Assembly (NCBI RefSeq): GCF_001540865.1 | Contig: NC_033623.1 | Location: 11,504,627 to 11,568,626 of the forward strand | Reading direction: 5' to 3' | DNA length: 64,000 nt | Source of the DNA: Ananas comosus | Taxonomy: Eukaryota > Streptophyta > Magnoliopsida > Poales > Bromeliaceae | Part shown: piece after piece, positions 23,090-33,461 of the stretch | Layout of the letters: each line of letters begins with the position of its first letter | Numbering within the stretch: position 1 is the first letter of the stretch | The notes under the pieces: generated by a model | What the model saw: only the letters and a program-made list of their open reading frames with translations | What the model was told of the DNA's origin: nothing | Databases searched by the model: none | Program-made: the position numbers and the translations under genes

Positions 23090-24890
23090 ATCTCTTCTTC
23101 TCTATTTTTTTTTTCTCTCGTTCTTTTTGTTTTCCCTCTTCAAAAAGAGAGGTTGAGACGAAGGCGGCCCACCCCTCTGCCCTCGTACCCTCGCCCGCAT
23201 CCGTGCACCACTCGCCCTCCTTGCCTCCGACCCCACTAAGACTGCGCTCGCCGCTACCTTTTGGGACTCCCCTCCTCGCGTCCACACCATGCACCCTCGC
23301 CCGCGCCCGCTCACCCCCTGCCTTCCTTACCTCCGATCCCGTCGAGGCTGCACCATGATCCCTTTTTTTTTCCCTCTCCAAACCTCCTCCACCGCTTTCG
23401 TGACCCACCTCCACCTCCACTACAGCAGATTTTTCACTCACGAAACCTACTTCTGGGAACCCGCCGTCCTCACCACCGCCGCCAACGCAGTAAATAAAGC
23501 ACTTCTCGACGACAAGAAGCTTGCTAGCGAGGGAGAGGGCACGCGACCTACCACGCTCATCCGGGGTCGGCGACGAGCGAGGTGGAGACGGAGGAAAGCG
23601 CGACGACGTCGGAGAAAAGGGCGGGACAGCGGCGAGTGCGGCCTCGGTGAGGTTGGAGGCGAGGAAAGAGGGGAGTGCATGGGAGCATTTTTGGTCAAGC
23701 ACTTTTGTTTGCTTAAAACAAAAAAAATTATGTAAAAATAAAAAACTACAAAATAAGGAAGAAGAACTAGAGAAAGAGAAAAGAGAAAATAGAAAATGAA
23801 ATTACACTGTTAACATAAAGTTACACTATTATTAAAAAACGTTATACTATTATAGACATATGTTGTACTCTTTGAGATGTAAATTGCACACTCTAAAATA
23901 AAAATTACACTCTTTAAACGAAAGTTGCACTCTTTTGAAAATAGTTACACTATTTTTTCTCCCAAAGAATACCCTTTAAGAAAAAAGTTACACTCTTTAA
24001 ACGAAAATTGTACTCTTTGAAAAATAGTTATATTATTTCTCCTCCCAAAGAGCACCCTTTAAAATAAAAATTGCACTCTTTAAATAAAAGTTATACTCTT
24101 TGAGAGACAGTTACACAGTTTTTTTCCCAAAAAGTGTAATTTTTATTTAAAAAGCATAACTTTTATCTTAAAAAGTGTAGTTTATATCTCAAAGAATGCA
24201 ACTTACGTCTAAAATAGTGCAACGTTCTTCCAAAATAGTTTAACTTTATTTTAACAGTGCAACTTCGTCTTCTTCTCACTTCTTCTCTAATTCTTCTTCC
24301 TTATTTTCTAGTTTTTTATTTATAGTTAATTTTTTTTTATTTTAAGAAAACAAAAGTGCTTAATAAGATATGCTCCCATACAACCCCCGTCCCCTTCGCC
24401 TCCAACCTCGCAGAGATTACGCTTGCCGCTGCCCTCGGGGTGCCGCGCTCGCCGCCACCCCACCCTCTATTCTGGCATCATTGTGCTTTCTTCCGTCTCC
24501 ACATCGCTCGTCGCCGGCCGATGGATTGTGTGCCCTCTCTCTCACCAGCGAGCTTCTTTCCGCCGAGAAGTGGTTCCTTTTCGTCGTCGGCGGTGATGGT
24601 GAAAATGATGAGTTCTCAGAAGTAGGTTTGGTGAGTGAAAAATCTACTTCAATAGAGATGGAGGTGGAGGTGGAGGTGGATCGCAAAAGGCCACGAAGGC
24701 GGTGAAAGAGGTTCGGAGAAAAAAAAAAGAGGGTCGCGGCGTAGCCTCAGCAACGTCGGAGGCGAGGAGGACGAGGGGTGAGCAGGCGCGAGCGAGAGCG
24801 CATGGGGCGCGGAGGACAGAGGCGAGGCAGACTACCTCCGCTTTCGGCTCTCTCTTTGTAGAGGGAAAAAAGAATGAGAGAAAAAAACAT
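23090..24890. mobile_element. Large foldback element with GC-rich arms
   Basis: The left arm (about 23090-23745) and right arm (about 24330-24890) are inverted copies. Both contain AGATTTTTCACTCAC, CCACCTCCACCTCCA, and the same peptide-like frame in opposite orientation (MLDQKCSHALPSFLASNL on the minus strand, MLNKICSHTTPVPFASNL on the plus strand). The centre (about 23790-24260) is made of repeats of TTACACTCTTTRAA-like words and their complements. The arms are about 60% GC in otherwise AT-rich DNA. No transposase is visible and the outermost ends are unclear. A transcript across it could form a very long hairpin. A MULE-like or Foldback origin, possibly with captured gene sequence, is inference. 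Confidence 0.75.
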
Positions 24891-25620
24891 GCAGCCCTTG
24901 ATAACTTAGGGTCACTCGGTTAAAATTGCCACTAGTTGGTGTGGACAATAAAACATTTTTAACAAAAGAAAACGTTTTGGGACATTATAGATTCTTAATT
25001 ATATATGTTAATAAATCAACAATGTATGTATAAGAACAATACTTTAGAAGCTTATAATAGTACTTAATTTTTGATAAAAAATTTTAAACTACATATCCTG
25101 CACGATCGAAAAAACTAGTTAAGATGTGAAAGTTTTCATCAGCATTGTATTGAACCAATTCATTGGACTCAGTGTGAGAAGAAAGATCTAATTCAAGAAG
25201 AATATTGATATTTCATATTTCGCCTTTTTCTGCTTTATTTTATATAGATAAATATCATTTTACATTGTTGAGGCGGGCATGGATTTTTCACTCTATCATT
25301 GTATGTTATTTACAAATGCAGAATAAGATAATCAGGAAGTCAAAATAGTTACTATTTTTGCTCTTGTTTTTCCATTTAATTTGTTCTACAGTATATTTCA
25401 AGAATTCGTATTCGAAATTTTAAAATAACACCGACACTACCAACAAGACCTAACTTATTAGCATTACATTTTTAATCTTTAATTTTGTTAGTGGATCCAA
25501 ACTCAACCAATCCTTTATTATCCAAGAACATCAGCTGTGCGCCGTTACCATAATCCCTTTAATTTTCCATGTTCACTAATTACTATCTATGATTAGCCAA
25601 TTTATTATATATACTATATA
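24891..25620. other. Intergenic, no gene seen
   Basis: AT-rich sequence without recognisable ends, repeats or exons. Confidence 0.45.
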
Positions 25621-25687
25621 TATATATTATATATATAAAATAATATATATATAATATTATAATATAAAGAGAGAGAGAGAGAGAGAG

Positions 25688-26410
25688 AGCCCGGCTGAAT
25701 ACTATATATTGATGACACCAATCGTTAGTGCTATCAATATTTTCCCTCGTTAGATTTAACATTTGACTAATTTTATCCGTCTATATATATAACTATTAAA
25801 ACACAATAACTCATCACACTACAAAAAAACGGTGCTATAGCGACACCTTTAAAATGCAAGTATATGTGAAATAAAATGCTGCTACAAAATACCGACACTT
25901 TTAAAAAGTGCTGCTATATGTAGGTCGCGGTATATAGTGACGTAAAGATGTCGCTATAGACTCTAAATAGTGCCTGCCTTAATTTTGACAACATATCTTA
26001 AGCATTAGCAACGTCGGAACTCTATCTCTTGGCTGCCGGTGGCAGAGGGAGAGACGAAGGAAAGGCTCTTCGTCTAGATTCAGTGGGATTCAGTTAAAGA
26101 GAGAGAAAGATGTAATTATTTTCTTTTTTTTCTTTCTATTTTTAATGCGCGTCAAAATAGCGAGGTATGGTGGGTTGGTAGAGAATCTTTTATTTTGGTG
26201 GATTGGACTTTATATTTAAGGATAGTGATGTTTTTTACGTTTAGCATAATGTGACATGTACTCACAAGTGCTCCAACATGATGTCCTATAACTAATTCTG
26301 TTGTAGTGTCAATTCTAGCAGAGCCCAATCATACCTAACCAATAAATTTCTCCATCCAAGGCCTGAAAAATTCTAGCAACAACAACTTGGTCATATTGAT
26401 GATTCCATCA
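25688..26410. mobile_element. Short inverted-repeat element split by a CACTA insertion
   Basis: After a (GA)n tract (25669-25689) the left half runs from GCCCGGCTGAATACTA to about 25816. The right half resumes after the CACTA element (26312) with CTAGCAGAGCCCAATCATACC and GAAAAATTCTAGC. Compared with intact relatives (62627-62852), the two halves fit the corresponding positions. The order of insertion is therefore inverted-repeat element first, CACTA second. The right boundary is approximate. Confidence 0.55.
25817..26308. mobile_element. Non-autonomous CACTA (En/Spm) element
   Basis: Starts CACTACAAAAAAACGG and ends CTGTTGTAGTG, whose complement is CACTACAACAG. Perfect 3 bp TCA duplications flank it (25814-25816, 26309-26311). 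Near the left end it has subterminal GTGCTATAGCGACA / GTGCTGCTATA words, as expected for transposase-binding repeats. At 492 bp it encodes nothing and would depend on a transposase elsewhere. Confidence 0.9.
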
Positions 26411-26535
26411 AGGCGTCAAGTCAAACCTAACGTACATTCTGTCATCAAAGAAGTTAAAACTTAATTAGTACAACAACTTTGTGCTAGCGATTAGCATTCA
26501 GCCTAATTCTATATATATATATATATACTATATAT

Positions 26536-26765
26536 AGTTGAACTGAATATCTCAAGCCACAAAAGTATGGTGTTTTGAGTATTTAACCAGTGATGGAGAG
26601 AATTGAGCGTTGAATGAATGGTGGTAGATGAGTGCATAGCGTGTGTAGGATGGAATGTGTTTGATCCAAAGAACTATTAATAATCAAGCGAGTAAATTAA
26701 GGGCTAGAAATTAGAGAGCCCGAAGGCGGTTGGTGCTTCTTAAAAGATTCTAGCTCAATTCTAAT
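26536..26765. mobile_element. Short TA-flanked inverted-repeat element
   Basis: Begins AGTTGAACTGAATATCTC after a TA tract and ends AGATTCTAGCTCAATTCTAA before a TA tract. The ends are complementary (TTGAACTGAAT / ATTGAGCTAGAAT). Non-coding. Confidence 0.65.
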
Positions 26766-26774
26766 ATATATAGC

Positions 26775-27312
26775 AGAGAGTTAAGCGTAGAATACTATCG
26801 ATAGCAACGGGCTCCTTGCCACATTTGTTTTCGATATTAGAGTCCTCCCAAACGCCGATCGGCACTTGAAAATAATTTTACCTTGAAGTGTTTAGAAAAT
26901 TAAAATTCAATCTTTTCGACGATAATTTGCGTAATTATCAAAGGTTTCAAAATTTTAATTTTAACTGGTGATATGAGGCGGTTTCCTCGTTTAACGTCGT
27001 AAAGAATCCACATCATCGTTTTTTGTTTAGAAATTTTTTAAAACTCATTAAAACAGATCTATAATCATTTCAATCTTGCTTGCAAGGACTCTTATCATCT
27101 TTTTTAAAAGAATGATTCATTTTCAGCGTTCATTTTGGTGGTCCACTCGATGGTAATAAGAAAATTAAAAATGTATAAAAATTGATTTCTAAACACTTCA
27201 AGTGTATAGATCATATCACGGTGCCGTTCGTTGATTGGCAGCTCCATCTATCGAAAACAAATGGTGCACGGACTATGTTTGATCGATAGTATTCCTAGCT
27301 CATCTCTCTTCT
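26775..27312. mobile_element. Long TA-flanked inverted-repeat element, type A
   Basis: Left end AAGCGTAGAATACTATCGAT, then AGCAACGGGCTCC; right end ATCGATAGTATTCCTAGCTC. Arms of about 200 bp mirror one another (TTGAAGTGTTTAGAAAATTA against ATTTCTAAACACTTCAAGTG). A (CT)n tract and then TA repeats follow. The same element recurs at 62865-63398. Confidence 0.8.
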
Positions 27313-27390
27313 CTCTCTCTCTCTACTTCTCTCTCTCTCTCTCTCTCTTCTCATCTCTCTCTATATAATATGTATATATTATATATATAT

Positions 27391-27909
27391 AGGCATGGCT
27401 ACTATACTGTATGAGTATTGGAGCCCACTAAACTATCAGTTTGTTTATGATAGCCTTCCGATCGACGAAGCCACTCCGTTAAATATGATTAGAGTATTTG
27501 AAACTTCTAGAAAATAAATTTCGCTGTTTAAATTTCGAAATCTAATAAAGTCCAGCAAGGGGCATAAATGACGGTCAAAATCAACACGTTCCTAAAAGGT
27601 ATGATCAGTCCTTATTCAAATCGCATTATTGATTTTATCTACGTACTGATAAATTTTCTAATCAATTAACAAAATTATCTTTGTATCCGTTAAACTAGTA
27701 AGTATCCATACCGTCCGGTTTAAAATGGTCAAAATTTGTGCTCTTGATCGTAAGATAATGATGTCGAAAATATAAAATTTTAATTTCTAGAGTTTTAAAT
27801 CTGTAAATAACGTTTAACTGTGATTGGATCGTCGCATTAGGAACTCTTCATCAAAAAATAATTATTGGTACAGAGCGATCGTACTCATAATCAGTATAGA
27901 GTGGGCCTA
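27391..27909. mobile_element. Long TA-flanked inverted-repeat element, type D
   Basis: Left end AGGCATGGCTACTATACTGT; right end reverse-complements to AGGCCCACTCTATACTGATT. Interior arms mirror each other (GAAACTTCTAGAAAATAAAT against TAATTTCTAGAGTTTTAAAT). Flanked on both sides by TA microsatellites. Non-coding. Confidence 0.7.
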
Positions 27910-27937
27910 TATAATCTATATTATAATTATATTATAT

Positions 27938-27972
<35 letters not shown>

Positions 27973-28002
27973 CTAATATATAACATATATGAAAAAGAGA
28001 GA

Positions 28003-28210
28003 GAGAGAGCCGCTACTATATCGTCAAAGTGTCAAACTTTAATACTATCGAATTTTTTGCCCTTAAATCTATCATCTGGATCATTTGTACCGTGATAGAT
28101 TTACTATTAACCAACTACCCATTCAACCCTAAGGACATCTCATCTACTGCACTTTTTTTCATCCAACTACTAAAACTTGTACCATACTTAGTATATCAGA
28201 TATATAGTCG
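28003..28210. mobile_element. Short TA-flanked inverted-repeat element
   Basis: Begins after (GA)n with CCGCTACTATATCGTC and carries family interior text (ACTACCCATTCAACCCTAAG). Runs into TA-rich DNA at about 28210. The right end is diverged. Confidence 0.6.
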
Positions 28211-28336
28211 TATATTATTATATATTACCTTATACTATATATATACATAAATAACATATATTATATATATACATAATATCTGTATAATACTACATATAGT
28301 ATACATAATTATACATTTATATATATATAGTATATA

Positions 28337-28886
28337 GAGCAGGTGCTGTACTTCAGAGACGGAGCCTCCGTGGCTCCTGAGCGTTTTCGATATGATAGAG
28401 TTTCCGAATCGACGCATCAGCTCCGTCTAAACTTGATCTAGCATATTGAAGTTTCTAGAAATAATTTTTTGCGATTTTCGATTCATTTACTAGTCAGCGA
28501 AATAATTCAAAATCAATATTTTTAGACGGATGAAAATTAAAATCTATAAAGTGGGATATACACTAAAATTCATCAGAATATATTGACTTGTGGTGATAAA
28601 TGCTATAAATGAATTTGTATCAAAATTTCATCTGCATTTGATACTTATAGCGACCGTTAAACTTGAGAACAAGCAGATATCAACATTAAAAATTATGGAT
28701 TTTAGAATCTTATTCGATCACTATGGTAAATGATATGCAAAAAATCGCAAAAATTATTTTCTAAACTTCACATGACGCTAGATAAGTCTAACGGAGCGAT
28801 CGATCGATTCGAAAATTTATCATCGAAAGAGCTAAGCGAGCCACAGGAGGCCTCCGCTAATCTGAGAGCACAACAGCCTGCCTCTT
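28337..28886. mobile_element. Long TA-flanked inverted-repeat element, type B
   Basis: The left end GAGCAGGTGCTGTACTTCAG pairs with the right end (reverse complement GAGGCAGGCTGTTGTGCTCT). The arms continue with GCCTCCGTGGCTC against GCCTCCTGTGGCTC. The mid-element is mirrored (ATTTTTTGCGATTTT against AAAATCGCAAAAATT). About 550 bp, no coding capacity. Confidence 0.78.
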
Positions 28887-29000
28887 AATTATAGTACATA
28901 TATACTTTATCGATTACATAATATCATATATAATACATGATACATATTATATATATACATGATATAATATATACATATATATTTATATATAATACTTATA

Positions 29001-29252
29001 GAGTTGAGACTGCGGCTACTTATTAGTAGCCAAAATTCATTGTTGGCTACGTTTTTTAGCTTTGGTAACTCTTTTTCATTATTTTACATTGGATTAAATA
29101 CATAACCCATGGGGACCACTCAACCTTAGGGGGCACCACTCTAACCTCCGACTATATATCTTCGACCCTATAATTTTCATCCAATCGGTTAAAAACTTGA
29201 TAGCCAAAGAAGACGATTTACTTTTAATATTCTCCAGGACCAATTTCTATAT
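29001..29252. mobile_element. Short TA-flanked inverted-repeat element
   Basis: Starts GAGTTGAGACTGCGGCTAC. The interior has ATAACCCATGGGGACCACTC, and ATCCAATCGGTTAAAAACTT before the end. Closely related to the next copy at 29383. Confidence 0.7.
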
Positions 29253-29382
29253 ATATTATCACATATATTTTATATGTACATATATATATATATTACATAT
29301 ATATATATACATATATACAAGTATATTTATAATAGTATACATATATATATACATACTTACATTATTATATTAATATAGAGAG

Positions 29383-29640
29383 AGAGTTTGACTGGCTACT
29401 AATTAGTAGCAAAATCTCATTGTTGCTACAGTTTTTTAGTTGGATCAACTTTTTCATTATTTCTAACCATTGGTTGATTTACATATTATAACCCAGTGGA
29501 GGGACCACTCAGACCCTAGGGGACCACTCACTACTAACTACTAATATCATTCCTAACCTACAATTTTTCATCAAAGGTGTTAAAAACTTGATAGCAAAAA
29601 GAGGATTTTACTATTAATAGTATTTCAGTCACACTTCTTA
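29383..29640. mobile_element. Short TA-flanked inverted-repeat element
   Basis: Preceded by (GA)n; begins TTTGACTGGCTACTAATTAG. The interior carries TTATAACCCAGTGGAGGGAC, and it ends ATTAATAGTATTTCAGTCAC. Both ends show the CTGG(C/A)AATACTATT-type terminus. Confidence 0.72.
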
Positions 29641-30101
29641 TTAATTATTATATATATATATATTATATATATATTATATCATAATATATATATATAGTTA
29701 TATGTATATACTACTATATATGTATATACATATATATGTATATACATATATATATATACATATATATTATATAAATATATATATACATATATATTCATAT
29801 AATATATATTATATCATTATATATTCATATATATGTATATAACATATATAATTTTCATCCAAGGATTAAAAACTTCGATAGCAAAAGAACGATTTACTTA
29901 ATAATATTCCAGACCTTACTTCATTATTATATATACATATATTATATATATATGATACACTATCATAAATAGTATTGACATATATATGTTATACATATAT
30001 ATTATACATCTTAGTATATACAGAATATACTGTATATATATATATGTATATACATATATATGATATATATGATATATATACTATATATATATATTATATG
30101 A
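29640..30101. repeat. Complex TA-rich microsatellite block with an element fragment
   Basis: Nearly pure A/T dominated by TATA and ATATGTATATACATATA words, many self-complementary. A fragment of a short element (about 29848-29925, ATTTTCATCCAAGGATTAAA) is embedded. Such blocks assemble poorly from short reads. Confidence 0.8.
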
Positions 30102-30350
30102 ATTATACTGAATACTATTCAATAGTAAACCCTCTTCTTTGCTATAAGTTTTTAACCTTGGATGAAAATTTTAGGGCTTAGGATGGTATTAGTTAGTTAG
30201 GTTGAGTGTCCGTCTAGCAGGTTGATGGTCCCCCGGGTTAAAGTATTTAAGTCCAATGTGTTAGAATGAATTGAAAAGAGTGATCAAGGCTAAAAACTGG
30301 TGGTTAGCACACACTGATTTGACCTACATTGTAGCCCAGTCCAACTCTAC
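30102..30350 (-). mobile_element. Short TA-flanked inverted-repeat element, opposite orientation
   Basis: Reads on the minus strand relative to 29383: it starts (plus strand) ATTATACTGAATACTATTCA and contains the complement of the family interior (AGGTTGAGTGTCC, AACCTTGGATGAAAATTTT). It ends TAGCCCAGTCCAACTCTAC. Confidence 0.68.
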
Positions 30351-30685
30351 ATATATTATATATACTATACTATATTATACATAATAATTATATTACAAAT
30401 ACATATTATACATACATCACATACTACATACATACATAATAATAATATATATATATATGTATATTATATATATATATGTATATATATAAATATATATGTA
30501 TGTATGTATGTATATATGATATATATGATATATATGTATGTATGTATGTAGTATATATATATATATGTATGTATGTATTGTAATATAATATATATATATA
30601 TATGTATGTTATATAATATCATACACTATATTATATATATATACATATATATATATATACATATATATATATACATATATATATA
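30350..30685. repeat. TA / TATG microsatellite block
   Basis: Alternating TA, ATAC and TATG repeats including (TATG)n near 30497-30512 and 30537-30548. No unique sequence. Confidence 0.9.
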
Positions 30686-30910
30686 GCCTGGAATACTATC
30701 AATAGCACTAAGCTATTGGTGCTATTAGTTTTTTTAATCCTTAGATTGAGAAATATGCGGTTAGGATGATGTGAGCCCCCTAGGGTTGAGTGGATAGTTG
30801 ATTAAATAGTATAATTTAACGGGTAAAAATAATCAAAGGGCTAAATCTAATGGTGGAAAACTTGATTTCATCAAGCTCTTGGTGCTATCGATATTATCCC
30901 AGCCGGACTC
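30686..30910. mobile_element. Short TA-flanked inverted-repeat element
   Basis: Starts GCCTGGAATACTATCAATAG and ends GGTGCTATCGATATTATCCC, then AGCCGG; the termini are clear inverted repeats. TA repeats lie on both sides. Confidence 0.78.
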
Positions 30911-30930
30911 TATATATATATATAGAAAGA

Positions 30931-31179
30931 GAGTTGAGCTAGAATACTATTGATAGCAGAAAGCCTTTTTTGCTATCAAGTTTTTTGCCTTTGGATCAAG
31001 CATTTTCATTATTTCCAACCATTGGATTAAATATTATAACCCAGTGGGTACCACTGAACCCTATGGGGACCACTCAACCCTAAGAGAGTAATATCATCCT
31101 AACCCTACAATTTCTTATCCAATGATTAAAAACTTAATAGCAAAAAGAGTCTTTTGCTATCAATAGTATTCCAGTCTAG

Positions 31180-31180
<1 letters not shown>
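30931..31180. mobile_element. Short TA-flanked inverted-repeat element (best-preserved copy)
   Basis: The left end GAGTTGAGCTAGAATACTAT, then TGATAGCA, and the right end TGCTATCAATAGTATTCCAG, then TCTAGC, are near-perfect inverted repeats. The interior holds the family core (CCATTGGATTAAATATTATA, GTGGGTACCACTGAACCC). A long (TA)n follows at 31181-31222. A good reference copy for the family. Confidence 0.82.
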
Positions 31181-31221
<41 letters not shown>

Positions 31222-31225
<4 letters not shown>

Positions 31226-31432
31226 GAGCCCCTATATTTTTAGAAGTGTCAAGTTATATTGATGCTTGTAAATTTTTTGCCCTTGGATTATGGGATGTGC
31301 AATTAGGATGATATGGACCCCCTAGGGTTGAGTGGGTGGTTGATTGAATAGTATAATCTAACGAGTGAAAATAATCAAAGGCGTAGATCTAACGGTTAAA
31401 AATTTATAAGCACCAAGTGCTGGGTACTTTTA
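31222..31432. mobile_element. Short TA-flanked inverted-repeat element
   Basis: Starts ATTGAGCCCCTATATTTTTA and ends near GTGCTGGGTACTTTTACA. The interior has the minus-orientation family text (CCCCCTAGGGTTGAGTGGGT). TA repeats flank both sides. Confidence 0.7.
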
Positions 31433-31440
31433 CATATATA

Positions 31441-33429
31441 TATATATATGCGCTAAAAACATAAACTAATACATTAACAAAGAAGTTAGGATCATGAGTA
31501 TGAGATCATCAAAACCCTGACCAAAAAAGATCCTTGGTGTAGTTTAGCCTTAGGCCAAGTATATATAAAACTAAACAAATCCAAATTAGAATGCATGGTG
31601 GCGTCACTTCAATGGATAAGGAAAAGAAAGGTGCGGGAATTGAGCTTCAAAGCTTTTGATTTGGTCACAATCAATAAGATAGTAAAAGAGACAATAAATT
31701 AAGGAGTCTAAATTATATATATAAGGACTTAACATGCTTCCTGATAAGACAACATGATGTATTAGTTTTAGAGTTAATTAAAGTCCAAGTGCATTCCACC
31801 TTCTCCACTTTGGTGTAGTCATCTAAACTCCCAAAGCAAGAAATGAGGCACGGGATTAGTGATTAATTAATTCTCTTATTTTATATATATGCAAAAACAA
31901 AATGAAGGTCATTTTCGGGTACTCCGTCATCAATCATTATTAGGAGGAATTATAATGGTAAGATATTTTAGTGACGGATCTATATATCTTGAATTTTTTT
32001 GAAAAAAAGATAGCACGCTACCCGCTTCATTCATTGGAATGATAAAGTAGGCTACAGAAGTGAGGCAGTCTAGATCTCGAGAGTACGAGAGTCGAAAAAA
32101 AGAAAGAGATCGTATCACTGAGTTTGATTTGCTGGGAGAAGGTAATCTCACTCCTTCATCAACTGTTTAAAATTGTGGACAACTTGCATTGGGTTCGTCT
32201 GGATGTTTCTAAAGATCGTATCATTTCTGACCTTCCAAATGGGACTTCTGAGGCAAAGGTAACTCCTCCATCTATTACATTAGCTATATATCTTGAATTT
32301 GATATTGTTATGTAGCTAAGAAGAAAATTTGAAGTAAAAAATTTTCGATGGGACTTCTGAGGCAAAGGTTACTCCTCCATCTACTACATTAGCTAGTTGG
32401 TATCATGAGTGGGAAAGGGGCATGTGTTTTCTTTCTTTTTTTTTTTTGTTGGGTTGGGTAATATATATTCTTTAATTATTTCTCCTATGGCTCACACAGT
32501 AGAATTTTTTGAGAGTGAGAATTAACTCAAATGTTAAAATTCTTGTATCAAAAGTTTGGATTAGTGTATCACTTATTTCATAGCGAATATAATTAATGTG
32601 CATGTGCGTGATATATATAGGTGGATTTCCAAAGGATACAAGTCTATATTAATTAGAATTATCATGCTAAATCAATATTCACAAGAAGCTTTTTTATAAC
32701 TTGTATAGTATAAATAAATTTAGACTTATTCCTTGAAATGGTTAGTACTTGGAATAAGGATTAAAATGTGACAGAAAGAAACAGCTAGCTAATTATATTT
32801 TTAATACAATACTTACCCCTTCATTAAATGTTGTTTATTCTCACGCTCTACACTTTTAGGATAGTTTAAACATGCATATAACTACCCTATTTAACAAGTT
32901 TAACTAATCTCTTAGACCTGGAAATTAGTTAACGAACTCATAATTTCAATCTTTAAATAAGTGTAATATATCCAATTTCAAGTAACATATGGGTGCAGCT
33001 TTTTTAATCCCCTCTTTTATAGTTGTGCACCACTTGTGAAACATTAGTATCTTATAGCTTGTATCACTCATAACTACTTAAGCCATTAACTGAAAATGGT
33101 TTCTCAGATAATATTATCCTAAGCTAGTTTAGGGTAAAGTAGAAGGAAATTAATCTTGAAAAACAAAATGCAAAGGATTTACCATATTGCAAAGGGTAAC
33201 ACCGTTATTTAATGCGTACAAAGTTTAACTATACATCTCAATAAACATGTTTTAATTTGGTTCATGCAACTAACGTATTACTACCGCATCGATCGAGACA
33301 ATCTTACCTAAACCGCACCAGCTAGAATCTGGGGCTTCATTGGCTTTAAAAAGGGACCTAACAAAGACAAGTGGATCTTTAAGGCACATGCCTTAGATCT
33401 AAGGCACCCATATATATATGAACCAAACC

Positions 33430-33461
<32 letters not shown>

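Larger units (their letters stand above)
25600..31440. repeat. Cluster of inverted-repeat elements separated by (TA)n and (GA)n microsatellites
   Basis: For nearly 6 kb the DNA alternates between TA microsatellites and short inverted-repeat elements listed separately. Short elements (about 210-260 bp) share interior text such as ATTTCCAACCATTGGATTAA, ATTATAACCCAGTGGG and GACCACTCAACCCTA. Long ones (about 520-550 bp) have unrelated interiors but similar ends. Many ends follow the pattern (TA)n-(GA)n then GAGYTRGAATACTATCRATAGC, with the complement at the other side. No coding sequence is visible. Insertion within TA microsatellites resembles the 'Micron' MITEs described in rice; the family identity is not established here. 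Confidence 0.8.

Noticed and set aside
23088..23702. 204-residue minus-strand frame as a gene
   Set aside because: It lies in one arm of a foldback element, recurs inverted in the other arm, has no recognised domain and no splice context.
29640..30685. CRISPR-like or satellite array
   Set aside because: The spacing is irregular and the repeats are TA/TATG microsatellites without unique spacers; this is a nuclear plant sequence.
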